DNA of 64,000 bases, taken from positions 44,935-108,934 of the forward strand of contig CAZELR010000006.1 of NCBI GenBank assembly GCA_964513075.1. Direction: 5' to 3'. A program made the position numbers and the translations under genes. Position 1 is the stretch's first letter, and the number at the start of each line of letters is the position of its first letter. Origin of the DNA: DAOUBP01 sp964513075. Its GTDB lineage: Bacteria; Chloroflexota; Anaerolineae; CG2-30-64-16. Positions 53,518 through 63,951 of this stretch are shown here, piece after piece. The notes beneath the pieces were generated by a model. That model was not told the DNA's origin. It did not search any database and was given only the letters and a program-made list of their open reading frames with translations.

Positions 53518-53596
53518 CCAGATATCACTATACCGCCGCGCAAGCGCAAACGTCCATGACCTTAATCAGCCTGCCTCGCATTTCACTGTGACCGGG

Positions 53597-53625
53597 TTGC
53601 CATCCCCAGATGCCTGTGCTAGACT
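53597..53625 (+). promoter_or_regulatory. Promoter of the RNB nuclease gene
   Basis: TTGCCA (53597-53602), 17-nt spacer, TAGACT with extended TG (53620-53625), 31 bp before the ATG at 53656. Confidence 0.6.
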
Positions 53626-53655
53626 CAGTCCGTACCTTGCCCAACGAGATTGCCC

Positions 53656-55533
<1,878 letters not shown>

Positions 55534-55557
55534 TCACACCGCACACACTTATTGATA

Positions 55558-55626
55558 TTATGTCATGCTGAGCGGGTCGACAGCTCAAGGTCCGTTGCGG
55601 CAAATGACCAGCGAAGCATCTCGTCA
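55558..55626. repeat. Dispersed 'TCATnCTGAGC' type repeat
   Basis: ATGTCATGCTGAGCGGGTCG ... GCGAAGCATCTCGTCAT, terminal TGTCAT / GTCAT with GCGAAGC, sits between the RNB and cupin genes. A shortened copy (TGTCATTCTGAGCATGACA) lies at 62546-62564 after hsdR. This class is a frequent intergenic repeat in draft genomes. Confidence 0.55.
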
Positions 55627-55644
55627 TCACAAGGAGCCAAACAC

Positions 55645-55980
55645 ATGACCTATTTCTTCAATCCCGACCAGCGCACCCCCAAAGAACTGCTCCCCGGCGT
55701 CACCGTGCGCACCTTCTGGGGCGAGCGCATGCTGCTCTCGTTGGTCGACCTGGCGCCCAACGCGGTGATCCCAACGCACAGCCACCCGCATGAACAGATC
55801 ACCACGCTCATCAGCGGCAGCCTGGAGATGACGATCGCAGGCGAGACGCGCTGGTGCAAGCCCGGGGAAGCCTGTGTGATTCCCAGCGGGACAGAGCACA
55901 GCGTCGTGAACGGTCCGGAAGCCACGCGCGTGATCGACGCGTTCTCGCCGGTGCGGGAGGAGTATAAGTTCCCGGACTGA
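55645..55980 (+). CDS. Single-domain cupin
   Basis: 111 residues; motif 1 PTHSHPHEQITTLISGSLEM (His-x-His...Glu) and motif 2 PSGTEHSVVNG with the fourth ligand His, a mononuclear-metal cupin. ATG 55645 chosen because AAGGAG lies 8 nt upstream. Substrate unknown. Confidence 0.9.
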   Translation: MTYFFNPDQRTPKELLPGVTVRTFWGERMLLSLVDLAPNAVIPTHSHPHEQITTLISGSLEMTIAGETRWCKPGEACVIPSGTEHSVVNGPEATRVIDAFSPVREEYKFPD

Positions 55981-55982
55981 GG

Positions 55983-56038
55983 CAGGAGACAGGAGTCAGG
56001 AGACAGGAGTCAGGAGTCAGGAGCCAGTGATCAGGAAG
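55983..56038. repeat. Heptamer tandem repeat
   Basis: About six to seven degenerate GGAG(A/T)CA units. With the tRNA and terminator it fills the gap between the cupin and hsdM genes; nothing else is seen there except the hsd promoter. Confidence 0.8.
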
Positions 56039-56105
56039 ACAAATGGGCTGTATTTGACGCTAAGGCCGAAATCTGCTAGTATTGCTCTCACTGGTGTGGG
56101 GAAAT

Positions 56106-56178
56106 GGGTCGCTAGCTCAATTGGCAGAGCATCTGACTCTTAATCAGAGGGTTCAGGGTTCGAGTCCCTGGCGACTCA
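56106..56178 (+). tRNA. tRNA-Lys (anticodon CTT)
   Basis: A 73-nt cloverleaf without encoded CCA: acceptor GGGTCGC/GCGACTC (one G-T pair), D arm GCTC/GAGC, anticodon arm TCTGA-CTCTTAA-TCAGA with anticodon CTT, T arm CAGGG-TTCGAGT-CCCTG. It marks the left edge of the restriction-modification region. Confidence 0.95.
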
Positions 56179-56190
56179 TACTAAATACAG

Positions 56191-56241
56191 GCAAAAAGGG
56201 CCGTTTGACCACTAGATGTAGTGGTTGGATGGCCCTTTTGC
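56191..56241 (+). terminator. Hairpin downstream of tRNA-Lys
   Basis: GCAAAAAGGGCC and GGCCCTTTTGC arms enclose a second stem CCACTA/TAGTGG. A long nested hairpin with T-rich right arm, probably the tRNA terminator. Confidence 0.6.
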
Positions 56242-56324
56242 TTAACTGACGGGCGGCAATGTTGCAGTAATGTTGCAACGGGATTACCTCTCTGCGAATT
56301 CACCTCAACCACATCGCAAAACCT

Positions 56325-56354
56325 TTGTCAGGGGCCGCCCTCCTGTGCTATACT
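56325..56354 (+). promoter_or_regulatory. Promoter of the hsd operon
   Basis: TTGTCA (56325-56330), 18-nt spacer, TATACT with extended TG (56349-56354), 35 bp before the hsdM start. Confidence 0.7.
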
Positions 56355-56389
56355 TCTCGACTAAGAAACCCCTCAAAGGACATGATTCA

Positions 56390-57898
56390 TTGAACGGCCA
56401 GATCAGCCAGGACGAAATCAACGCCATCCTGTGGCGGGCATGCGACACGTTCCGCGGCACGGTGGACCCCGCCGAATACAAAAACTACATCCTGGTGATG
56501 CTGTTCGTCAAGTACATCTCCGACGTGTCGGCGGACCACTACGAGGCTTACCGCGCCCAGCTCGGCGACGACGAGGCGCGCATCCGCCGGCGCATGGGCT
56601 TCGAGAAGTTCAGGCTGCCCGAAGGCGCCGGCTTCCCCGCGCTCCACGCCCAGCGCAACGCGCCGAACCTGGGCGAAGTCATCAACATCGCGCTGGAAGC
56701 CATCGAGAACGCCAACAAGGAGAAGCTGGAAGGGGTCTTCCGCAACATTGACTTCAACTCCGAGGCCGCGCTGGGCCGCACCAAGCAGCGCAACGAGCGC
56801 CTGCAGCACCTGCTGAACGATTTCGCCGACCCGCGGCTCGACCTGCGGCCCTCCCGCGTGGGGACCATGGACGTGATCGGCAACGCGTACGAGTACCTGA
56901 TCGGCAAGTTTGCCGCGGGCGCGGGCAAGAAGGCCGGCGAATTCTACACCCCGCCCGAGGTCTCGACCCTGCTGGCGAAACTGGTGGCGCCGCAGCCGCG
57001 CGAGCGGATCGCGGACCCCGCGTGCGGCTCCGGCTCGCTGCTGATCAAGTGCGGCCACGAGGTGGGCGGCAGCGATTACGCGCTCTACGGCCAGGAGAAC
57101 AACGGCGCGACGTGGGCGCTGGCCAAGATGAACATGTTTCTCCACGACGTGAGCAACGCGCGCATCGACTGGGGCGACACGCTGAAGGAGCCGACCCTGC
57201 TCGAGGGGGACGCGCTGATGCGGTTCAACGTGGTGGTGGCGAACTTCCCCTTCTCGCTGGACAAGTGGGGCGCGGAGGGCGCGGCCAAGGATCGCTACCG
57301 CCGCTTCTGGCGCGGCATCCCGCCCAAGAGCGCGGGCGACTACGCGTTCATCACCCACATGATCGAGACCACCTACACCGACCCCGCGCAGAACGGCCGC
57401 GTGGGCGTGATCGCGCCGCACGGCGTCCTCTTTCGCGGGGGCGCGGAGGGGCTGATCCGCCGCAAGCTGGTGGAGGAGAACCTGCTGGACGCGGTGATCG
57501 GCCTGCCGCCCAACCTCTTCTTTGGCACGGGCATCCCCGCGTGCATCCTGATCTTCAAGCGAAAACGACCAGATGATTGCGTGTTGTTTATTGACGCAAG
57601 CGGCGAGTTCGAAGTTGGTATCGTCCAGAACCGGCTGCGAGCGGAGGATATTGAGCGAGTTCAGGCAAGCTACCGTCATAGGCAAAACGTGCCCAAGTAC
57701 GCCCACCTGGCCACTTTCAAGGAAATCAGTGAGAACGACTTCAACCTGAACGTCCCTCGCTATGTGAACACCTTCGAAGCAGAAGCGGACGTAGATATGA
57801 TGGCCGTGCAGGCCGAGATTCGGGAACTCGATTCACAGCTCGCGGCAGTAGAAAGGGAGTTATTGCAATACCTGAAGGAGCTTGGCTTCAATGACTGA
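56390..57898 (+). CDS. hsdM: Type I restriction-modification methyltransferase subunit HsdM
   Basis: About 502 residues. N-terminal HsdM_N helical domain (CDTFRGTVDPAEYKNYILVM), then adenine methyltransferase motifs I IADPACGSGSLL (~210) and IV VVANFPFSLDKWG, where the usual NPPF/NPPY reads NFPF. YEYLIGKFAAGAGKKAGEFYTP is typical of the family. TTG at 56390 is preferred, with AAAGGA 9 nt upstream and a promoter just before; upstream ATGs lie before that promoter. Composition falls sharply in GC after ~57567. Confidence 0.95.
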   Translation: MNGQISQDEINAILWRACDTFRGTVDPAEYKNYILVMLFVKYISDVSADHYEAYRAQLGDDEARIRRRMGFEKFRLPEGAGFPALHAQRNAPNLGEVINIALEAIENANKEKLEGVFRNIDFNSEAALGRTKQRNERLQHLLNDFADPRLDLRPSRVGTMDVIGNAYEYLIGKFAAGAGKKAGEFYTPPEVSTLLAKLVAPQPRERIADPACGSGSLLIKCGHEVGGSDYALYGQENNGATWALAKMNMFLHDVSNARIDWGDTLKEPTLLEGDALMRFNVVVANFPFSLDKWGAEGAAKDRYRRFWRGIPPKSAGDYAFITHMIETTYTDPAQNGRVGVIAPHGVLFRGGAEGLIRRKLVEENLLDAVIGLPPNLFFGTGIPACILIFKRKRPDDCVLFIDASGEFEVGIVQNRLRAEDIERVQASYRHRQNVPKYAHLATFKEISENDFNLNVPRYVNTFEAEADVDMMAVQAEIRELDSQLAAVERELLQYLKELGFND

Positions 57899-59261
57899 AC
57901 CCAAACTGGGAAGCGGCTTGAGTGTTGCCCAACACCAGGAAACGACTTCGGTTGAGACTGGTCCATCTGAAGAAAGCCAGGAGCTCAGACAAAGTTCGCC
58001 GGGTGGCGAACAACTTTGTGCAACTATGACACACGAATGGAGGCTTGTACGCTTGGAGGATGTAGCCATCGTGAATCCGCCAAGGCCATCAGGGCTGAGA
58101 GACAACACCATTATCAGTTTCTTGTCGATGTCGGACGTATCGGAGGAAGCACAGATAGTGAATTCCAGGAGCATGCCATACACTGCAATCAAGTCCGGTT
58201 TCACACCCTTTCGGAATGGGGATGTTCTGATCGCCAAGATAACCCCGTGTTTTGAAAACGGCAAGGGCGCTCTGGTACGCGATCTGGAGACAGAGCACGG
58301 CTTTGGCAGCACTGAGTTTCATGTCTTGCGGGCGAAGCCGTCCCAGATTTTACCGGAGTTTCTTTACTATCACATGGTGGCGCACGACTTCAGACAACGC
58401 GGAAGAATGCGGATGGTAGGCAGCGCTGGACAGAAGCGCGTCCCAAGGGATTTTGTCGCCGCCTACGAAATCCTGCTGCCGTCGCTCTCCGAACAACATC
58501 GCATCGCTGAAGTGCTGGCCGTCTGCGATCGCGTACTCGACCTGCTGGAGCGCAAGCATGATGCGAGACAGTTGCGCAAGCAAGGCCTCATGCAGCAGTT
58601 ACTCACGGGTAAGGTGCGCTTTCCGGAGTTCACAACGTCACAGACCTCGCGCCAAACAGATTACGGTCAGATTCCACCGGACTGGCGAATCGTCCCTTTG
58701 GGCGAATTGATGACACATATCTCTCGTCCAGAGGTGGTCAAGCCTGATAAAACGTACCGCCTGATCGGTGTCAAGTGGTATGTAGCAGGAGCGCACATAC
58801 ACGAGACCGTGTTAGGGGCGAGTCTCAAAATATCTTCATTGAGCCGCGTTGAAATCAACGATATCATTTACAACAAGATGTGGACTACCAAGGCGGCGTT
58901 TGCTGTAGCCAGGGACGAGCATGCAGGCGCCTACGGAACAGGTGAGTATCCACAGTTCAGAGCACGCGAAGACCTTCTCGATGTCGCCTTCTTGAGATAC
59001 CTGTATTACCTACCGCGATTCCAGCACGCTGCAACATCCTTGTGCCGCGGAACTACGGGGAGAGCAAGATTGAACCCCAGCGACTTCCTGAAACTGGAGG
59101 TTCCGCTGCCTCCCCTGAAAGAACAACGGCGCATAGTTAATCTTCTTGATGCCTGCGATCGTGAGCTCGACCTGCTGGCGCGCAAGCGCGACGCGCTCCA
59201 GCGGCAGAAGCGCGGGTTGATGCAGCAGCTTCTCACCGGCCGCGTGCGGGTGAAGGTGTAA
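57891..59261 (+). CDS. hsdS: Type I restriction specificity subunit HsdS
   Basis: About 456 residues with two target-recognition domains, each followed by a conserved helix: EQHRIAEVLAVCDRVLDLLE...LMQQLLTGKVRFP (~205-250) and EQRRIVNLLDACDRELDLLA...LMQQLLTGRVRVKV at the C-terminus. The first ~45 residues are a polar, Ser/Glu-rich extension; a second ATG at 58026 (MTHEWRLVRLEDV) is where most homologues would start. The ATG at 57891 overlaps the hsdM stop by 8 nt, which favours translating the extension. GC content is lower than in hsdM and hsdR. Confidence 0.92.
   Translation: MTEPKLGSGLSVAQHQETTSVETGPSEESQELRQSSPGGEQLCATMTHEWRLVRLEDVAIVNPPRPSGLRDNTIISFLSMSDVSEEAQIVNSRSMPYTAIKSGFTPFRNGDVLIAKITPCFENGKGALVRDLETEHGFGSTEFHVLRAKPSQILPEFLYYHMVAHDFRQRGRMRMVGSAGQKRVPRDFVAAYEILLPSLSEQHRIAEVLAVCDRVLDLLERKHDARQLRKQGLMQQLLTGKVRFPEFTTSQTSRQTDYGQIPPDWRIVPLGELMTHISRPEVVKPDKTYRLIGVKWYVAGAHIHETVLGASLKISSLSRVEINDIIYNKMWTTKAAFAVARDEHAGAYGTGEYPQFRAREDLLDVAFLRYLYYLPRFQHAATSLCRGTTGRARLNPSDFLKLEVPLPPLKEQRRIVNLLDACDRELDLLARKRDALQRQKRGLMQQLLTGRVRVKV
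57990..58018. repeat. Inverted repeat within the hsdS N-terminal extension
   Basis: CAAAGTTCGCC and GGCGAACaACTTTG pair around GGGT, giving an 11-bp stem with one bulge. It lies just before the alternative ATG at 58026 and could hide or set its translation. Confidence 0.65.
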
Positions 59262-59270
59262 GGAGATGCC

Positions 59271-62200
59271 ATGACCCAACCGCCCTCCTTCCGCGAAGCA
59301 CTCATCTCCCAGATCCCCGCGCTGCGGCTGCTGATGGGGCTGGGGTGGACGTATCTGCCGCCGTCCGAGGCGCTGGCGCTGCGCCGCGGCAAGCTGGGCG
59401 CGGCAATCCTGGAGGATGTGCTGGCGAAGTGGCTGGCCGAGCACAACGCGATCACCTTCAAGGGGAGGACCCTCCCATTCTCCGAGGCTAACCTGGCCAA
59501 GGCGCTGGACATGCTGGCGGACGCGCCGCTGGTCGAGGGGCTGGTGGCCGCCAACGAGCGCATCTACGAGCTGCTGACGCTGGGTGCGAGCCTCAAGCAG
59601 ACGGTGGACGGCGACGCCAAGAGCTTCAACCTGCGCTTCATCGACTGGCAGCACCCCGAAAACAACGTCTACCACGTCACCGACGAATTCCCCGTCGAAC
59701 GCACGGGCAGCCACGAGACGCGGCGGCCCGACGTCGTGCTCTTCGTCAACGGCATCCCCCTGGTCGTCATCGAGTTCAAGCGGCCCGACCTGGTTCCGTC
59801 CGAGGGCGGCCGCGCGGTCGAAGAGGCGATCACCCAGATGATCCGCAACCAGAAGCGGGACGAGATCCCCGGCTTCTTCGTCTATTCGCAGCTCCTGCTG
59901 GCCGCCAGCGTCAACGAGGTGCTCTACGCCACCACCGCCACGCCCAAGAAGTTCTGGGGCCTCTGGCGCGAGGAAGTTGACAAGGGGCAGGCGGCCGCGC
60001 TCGAGGCGGAGCTGGCCCGGCTGGTCAATCGTCCGCTGACCGATGTCGAGCAGGCCCGGCTCTATGGCTGGCGCGAGGGCGGCGCGTGGGTGCGGCGCTA
60101 TTTCGACCAACAGGACGCGGCGGGCGAGCGGCTCCCCACGCTCCAGGATCGGACGCTGCACGCGCTGCTGCGGCCGGAACGCCTGCTGCGGCTCGTCTAT
60201 CAATACATCGTCTACGATGGCGGCATCAAGAAGATCGCGCGCTACCAGCAGTATTTCGCGGTCGAGGAGACCGTGGGCCGCGTGGCGCATCTCAACACCC
60301 AGGGCGAACGCACCGGCGGCGTGATCTGGCACACCACCGGCACCGGCAAGTCGCTCACCATGGTGATGCTCGCCAAGGCGCTGGCGCTGCATCCCAACAT
60401 CAGGACCCCGCGCGTGGTGATCGTCACCGACCGCATTGACCTCGACCTGCAAATCTGGGGCACGTTCCGGGCCTGCGGCAAGCAGGTCAAACAGGCGCGC
60501 TCGGGCCGACACCTGGGCGAGCTGCTGCGCGAGGGCAGGGCCGAAATCATTACGACCGTGATCGACAAATTCGAGGCGGTCGCCGCGCTGCGCAAGCCGA
60601 TCGGGGATGCCGATATCTTCGTGCTGGTGGACGAGAGCCACCGCAGCCAGTACGGCGCGGCGCACGCCAAAATGCGCCAGGCGCTCCCGCATGCCTGCAC
60701 CATCGGCTTCACCGGCACGCCGCTGCTGAAGGCCGAGAAGTCCACCGCGGCGAAGTTCGGCGGCTTCATCCACAACTACTCCATGCGCCGCGCGGTCGAA
60801 GACGGCGCGGTCGTCCCGCTGCTTTACGAAGGCCGCATGGCCGAGCTGGACGTGGACCAGGGCGGCATCGACAAGTGGTTCGAGCGGGTGACGCAAGGGC
60901 TGACCGACGACCAGCGGGCCGATCTCAAGCGCAAGTTCAGCCGCGCCGAGGCGATCACCGCGGCCGACCAGCGCGTCAAGCAGATCGCATATGACCTGAG
61001 CGATCACTTCTCACGCAACTTCGGCGGGACCGGCTTCAAGGCGCAGCTCGCGACGGCCACCAAGGCGCTGGCGCTGAAGTACAAGCGCTACCTGGATGAG
61101 TTCGGCCTGGTCACGTCGGAGGTCGTCATCTCGCAGCCCGACACGCGCGAGGGCAACGAAGAGGTGGACGAGGCCAAGACGCCGGAGGTCGAGGCGTTCT
61201 GGAAGCGGATGATGGAGCGCTACCGCACCGAGGAAGCGTACATCCGCGAGATCAAAGAGGACTTCGCCCGCGGCGACGGCGTCGAGATCCTGATCGTCGT
61301 GGACAAGCTCCTGGTGGGCTTCGACGAGCCGCGCAACACCGTGCTCTACGTGGACAAATCGCTGAAGGAGCACGCGCTCCTGCAAGCCATCGCCCGCGTG
61401 AACCGGCTGTACGAAGGCAAGGACTTCGGCTTTGTGATCGACTATCGCGGGGTGCTGGGCGAGCTAAACACCGCGATGCAGACCTACAACGCTCTGGAAG
61501 GCTTCGACAGCGCCGACATCGCGGGCGCGTTCACCGACGTCTCGGCCGAGCTCAGCCGGCTGCCCGGCCTGCACTCGGAGTTGTGGGCCATCTTCAATCC
61601 CGTGCCCAACAAACAGGACGTGGAGGCGCTCCAACGCTTCCTGGCGCCGGAGGATCGCCGTCAGGAGTTCTACGACGCGCTGACGGCCTACGCCAAGACC
61701 CTGAGCGTGGCGCTGGGCGCGGTCGCGTTCCACAACGACACGCCCCCGGCGCAGGCCGAGACGTACCAGCGCGACCTGCGCTTCTTCCACGGCCTGCGGC
61801 TGGCGGTGAAGCAGCGCTATGCCGAAACCGTGGATTACCGGGACTACGAGCGGAAGGTGGGCAAGCTGCTGGACACCCACATCCGGTCGAGCGACGTCAC
61901 GGTGGTCACGCCGCAGGTCAACATCTTCGACGTGGAGGCGTTCGACGCCGCGGTGGCCCTGCTCGCCACGCCGGCCGCCCAGGCCGACACCATCGCGCAC
62001 CAGGCGCAGCGCACCATCGCCGAACATATGGAGCGCGATCCGGCGTTCTACAAGAAGTTCTCCAAACTGATCGATGAAGCGATCGAGGCGTATCGCCAGG
62101 GCCGCATCGATGAGGCGGAATACCTGCGCCGCGCCACGGAGGCCGTGGAGGCGCTGCGCACGGGCCGGGATGACGCGCTGCCCGCGGAGTTGCGCCGCTT

Positions 62201-62531
62201 CCGGGATGCCCCGGCCTATTACGGCGTCATCCGCGAGCCGCTGCTCCAGTACGTTGCGGCCGCGGCCGGCCAGGCCCAGCGCAGCCAGGCTGCACCGAAC
62301 GCCGACGCGCTGGCGGCCGAGATGGCGATCCGCTGCGAAACGATCATCGAGGCCAACAAGGTGCGCGACTGGACGCAGAATCCCGATGTCCAGAACCGCA
62401 TGCGGCTGGCGATGGAGGACTACCTGGATGAGATCGAGCGCAACCGCGGCCTGGCCCTGACAGACGGCGACCGCGACGTGATCCTGGACAACGTGATCTA
62501 CGTGGCGCGACAGCGGGATGCGCGGCGCTAG
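59271..62531 (+). CDS. hsdR: Type I restriction endonuclease subunit HsdR
   Basis: A 1086-residue motor and nuclease subunit. PD-ExK nuclease in RRPDVVLFVNGIPLVVIEFK (~165); SF2 helicase Walker A WHTTGTGKSLTMVM (~350), Walker B FVLVDESHRSQYG, TIGFTGTPLL, and motif VI IARVNRLYEGKDFGFV; helical C-terminus for complex assembly. AAGGAG is 5 nt before the ATG, 9 bp after hsdS. All three subunits look intact. Confidence 0.96.
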   Translation: MTQPPSFREALISQIPALRLLMGLGWTYLPPSEALALRRGKLGAAILEDVLAKWLAEHNAITFKGRTLPFSEANLAKALDMLADAPLVEGLVAANERIYELLTLGASLKQTVDGDAKSFNLRFIDWQHPENNVYHVTDEFPVERTGSHETRRPDVVLFVNGIPLVVIEFKRPDLVPSEGGRAVEEAITQMIRNQKRDEIPGFFVYSQLLLAASVNEVLYATTATPKKFWGLWREEVDKGQAAALEAELARLVNRPLTDVEQARLYGWREGGAWVRRYFDQQDAAGERLPTLQDRTLHALLRPERLLRLVYQYIVYDGGIKKIARYQQYFAVEETVGRVAHLNTQGERTGGVIWHTTGTGKSLTMVMLAKALALHPNIRTPRVVIVTDRIDLDLQIWGTFRACGKQVKQARSGRHLGELLREGRAEIITTVIDKFEAVAALRKPIGDADIFVLVDESHRSQYGAAHAKMRQALPHACTIGFTGTPLLKAEKSTAAKFGGFIHNYSMRRAVEDGAVVPLLYEGRMAELDVDQGGIDKWFERVTQGLTDDQRADLKRKFSRAEAITAADQRVKQIAYDLSDHFSRNFGGTGFKAQLATATKALALKYKRYLDEFGLVTSEVVISQPDTREGNEEVDEAKTPEVEAFWKRMMERYRTEEAYIREIKEDFARGDGVEILIVVDKLLVGFDEPRNTVLYVDKSLKEHALLQAIARVNRLYEGKDFGFVIDYRGVLGELNTAMQTYNALEGFDSADIAGAFTDVSAELSRLPGLHSELWAIFNPVPNKQDVEALQRFLAPEDRRQEFYDALTAYAKTLSVALGAVAFHNDTPPAQAETYQRDLRFFHGLRLAVKQRYAETVDYRDYERKVGKLLDTHIRSSDVTVVTPQVNIFDVEAFDAAVALLATPAAQADTIAHQAQRTIAEHMERDPAFYKKFSKLIDEAIEAYRQGRIDEAEYLRRATEAVEALRTGRDDALPAELRRFRDAPAYYGVIREPLLQYVAAAAGQAQRSQAAPNADALAAEMAIRCETIIEANKVRDWTQNPDVQNRMRLAMEDYLDEIERNRGLALTDGDRDVILDNVIYVARQRDARR

Positions 62532-62582
62532 AATCAATCACGATTATGTCATTCTGAGCATGACAGCACCCCGCCCCTTACC

Positions 62583-63299
62583 ATGACCGAGTATTCGATT
62601 CAGTACGGCAGCACGACTATCACCTACGATCTGGCGTTCGTCCCCCGAAAAACGCTGGGCATCGCCGTGCGCCCCGATCTGACGGTGGGTGTGCGTGCGC
62701 CACTGGGCACGGCGCTGGAGGATATTGAGACAGTTGTCAAAAAGCGATCTGCATGGATCCTGAAGCAGCAGCGCGAGCTCGTCCGCTACCTGCCCCACCT
62801 GCCCCCGCGGCAGTACGTGAGCGGCGAGAGCCACCGCTACCTGGGACGGCAATACCGGCTGAAGGTGAATGCGGGTCCAGAGAGCGAGTCAGGCGTCCAG
62901 CAGACGCGCAACACGCTTGAGGTCACAGTAGCCGATCCCGCCGACCGCGAGCACGTCAAGGAGCTGCTCGACGCCTGGTACTATGCCCGCGCCGAGGAAG
63001 TCTTCGCTGCCCGGCTCAGCGCGTGCTATCCCAAGGTCCAGCATCTCAGCCTGCCCTACCCACAAATCACGGTGCGTGAGATGCGCTCGCGCTGGGGCAG
63101 TTGCGACCCGGCCGACAAGATCACACTCAACATCAAGCTGATCCTGGTGCCCGAAGAGCTGATCGACTACGTGATCTATCACGAGCAGTGCCACCTGCGC
63201 GAGCACCATCATGGCAAAGCCTTCTACAGCTTGCTCGAGCGCGTCCTGCCGGAGTGGCGGGAGCGGAAGCGGAAGCTGGAGGAGTTCGACTTCGGATAA
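62583..63299 (+). CDS. YgjP-like M48-type metallopeptidase (DUF45)
   Basis: A 238-residue protein with MRSRWGSCDPADKITLN and YVIYHEQCHLREHHHGKAF, the His-Glu-x-x-His zinc motif of the YgjP/WSS1-related family. Proteins of this family are frequently found next to type I hsdR; the role is unsettled. It lies 51 bp after hsdR, separated by a short remnant of the TCATnCTGAGC repeat. Confidence 0.9.
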   Translation: MTEYSIQYGSTTITYDLAFVPRKTLGIAVRPDLTVGVRAPLGTALEDIETVVKKRSAWILKQQRELVRYLPHLPPRQYVSGESHRYLGRQYRLKVNAGPESESGVQQTRNTLEVTVADPADREHVKELLDAWYYARAEEVFAARLSACYPKVQHLSLPYPQITVREMRSRWGSCDPADKITLNIKLILVPEELIDYVIYHEQCHLREHHHGKAFYSLLERVLPEWRERKRKLEEFDFG

Positions 63300-63303
63300 T
63301 TCT

Positions 63304-63369
63304 GACCAGGCCGAGCTGGCCGCGCTGCTGCCGGCGGTGCTGGACAAGGCGTTTCGGGGGGAGTTGTAG
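63304..63369 (+). pseudogene. Orphan C-terminal tail of a second hsdS
   Basis: The frame ending TAG at 63367-63369 reads DQAELAALLPAVLDKAFRGEL, the standard C-terminus of a large group of HsdS subunits (L-L-P-a-i-L-D-K-A-F-r-G-E-L). The hsdS at 57891 ends differently (LTGRVRVKV). There is no start codon or upstream hsdS sequence. It is best read as debris of an earlier specificity gene. Confidence 0.75.
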
Positions 63370-63398
63370 GCGCTCGACACGGAGCGCGGATTCACGGA

Positions 63399-63887
63399 AT
63401 GAAGACCACCCACTGCAAGTGCCGAACCGACTGCGGCAGCCGGCGTTGCGCGTGCCGGAAGAACAACGAGCCGTGCGATGCGGCGTGCGGCTGCACTGAC
63501 TGCCGTAACCCGCTGAACGGCGTGGATGTTGCTGCGCTGTCGGAGTGTGCCCTCTACAACATCGAGGCGGTCAAGGCGCTGTCAGCAGATGAGCTTGCCA
63601 CCCTTTACGAGCTGCCGTGCGAGCATGGCTCGGTAGAACTGGGGCAGCTTCTCAAGGGCTACACGTGCGAAACGTGCGGCACGCCTACCTGGTACTCCTT
63701 CTGCTGGCGAACGGCAGTGGACGCCAACCACACTTGGCACTGCAACGTCTGCGGCATGTGTCGCGACTGGCGGGAGTGGCATTGTCCGCGCTGCAATCGT
63801 TGCACGTATGGCGTCACCCTGCCGTGCGAACACTGCGGCGCGAAGGGACGGTATAATAAACTTGTTCGAATGGGCGCCAACAATTGA
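63399..63887 (+). CDS. Cys-rich protein: CXC-like module plus CTCHY-like zinc tail
   Basis: 162 residues. Residues 6-35 hold nine Cys spaced C-x-C-x3-C-x4-C-x-C-x6-C-x3-C-x-C-x2-C, nearly identical to the Tesmin/MSL2 CXC (Zn3Cys9) pattern known mainly from eukaryotic DNA-binding proteins. Residues 74-147 contain Cys pairs at 90/93, 115/118/121, 129/132/135 and 143/146, with HCNVCGMCRDWREWHC recalling the CTCHY finger. No helix-turn-helix or catalytic motif. It follows ygjP by ~100 bp and precedes an antitoxin gene. Likely a zinc-binding nucleic-acid or protein adaptor; function unknown. The ribosome-binding site is weak. Confidence 0.8.
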   Translation: MKTTHCKCRTDCGSRRCACRKNNEPCDAACGCTDCRNPLNGVDVAALSECALYNIEAVKALSADELATLYELPCEHGSVELGQLLKGYTCETCGTPTWYSFCWRTAVDANHTWHCNVCGMCRDWREWHCPRCNRCTYGVTLPCEHCGAKGRYNKLVRMGANN

Positions 63888-63912
63888 CTTGCCGGCAGTC
63901 CCGCGGTACAAT
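63884..63912 (+). promoter_or_regulatory. Promoter of the Phd/YefM antitoxin gene
   Basis: TTGACT (63884-63889), 17-nt spacer, TACAAT (63907-63912); it overlaps the stop codon of the Cys-rich protein. Confidence 0.75.
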
Positions 63913-63918
63913 ATGTAC
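63906..63918. promoter_or_regulatory. Palindromic operator over the antitoxin -10
   Basis: GTACA-ATA-TGTAC, a perfect 5-3-5 inverted repeat covering the -10 element. YefM-YoeB operators have TGTACA cores, so self-repression is likely. Confidence 0.65.
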
Positions 63919-63951
63919 AGGATGACCATCATAAGCAGTTGGAGGCGACCG

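Noticed and set aside
56387..57706. 439-codon minus-strand frame
   Set aside because: Antisense to hsdM; ends where GC content falls, as expected for a composition artefact.
59010..61007. Long (665-codon) open frame on the minus strand
   Set aside because: It is fully antisense to hsdR, with Arg/Leu/Gly-rich composition typical of the complement of a high-GC gene. It has no recognisable motif or ribosome-binding site.
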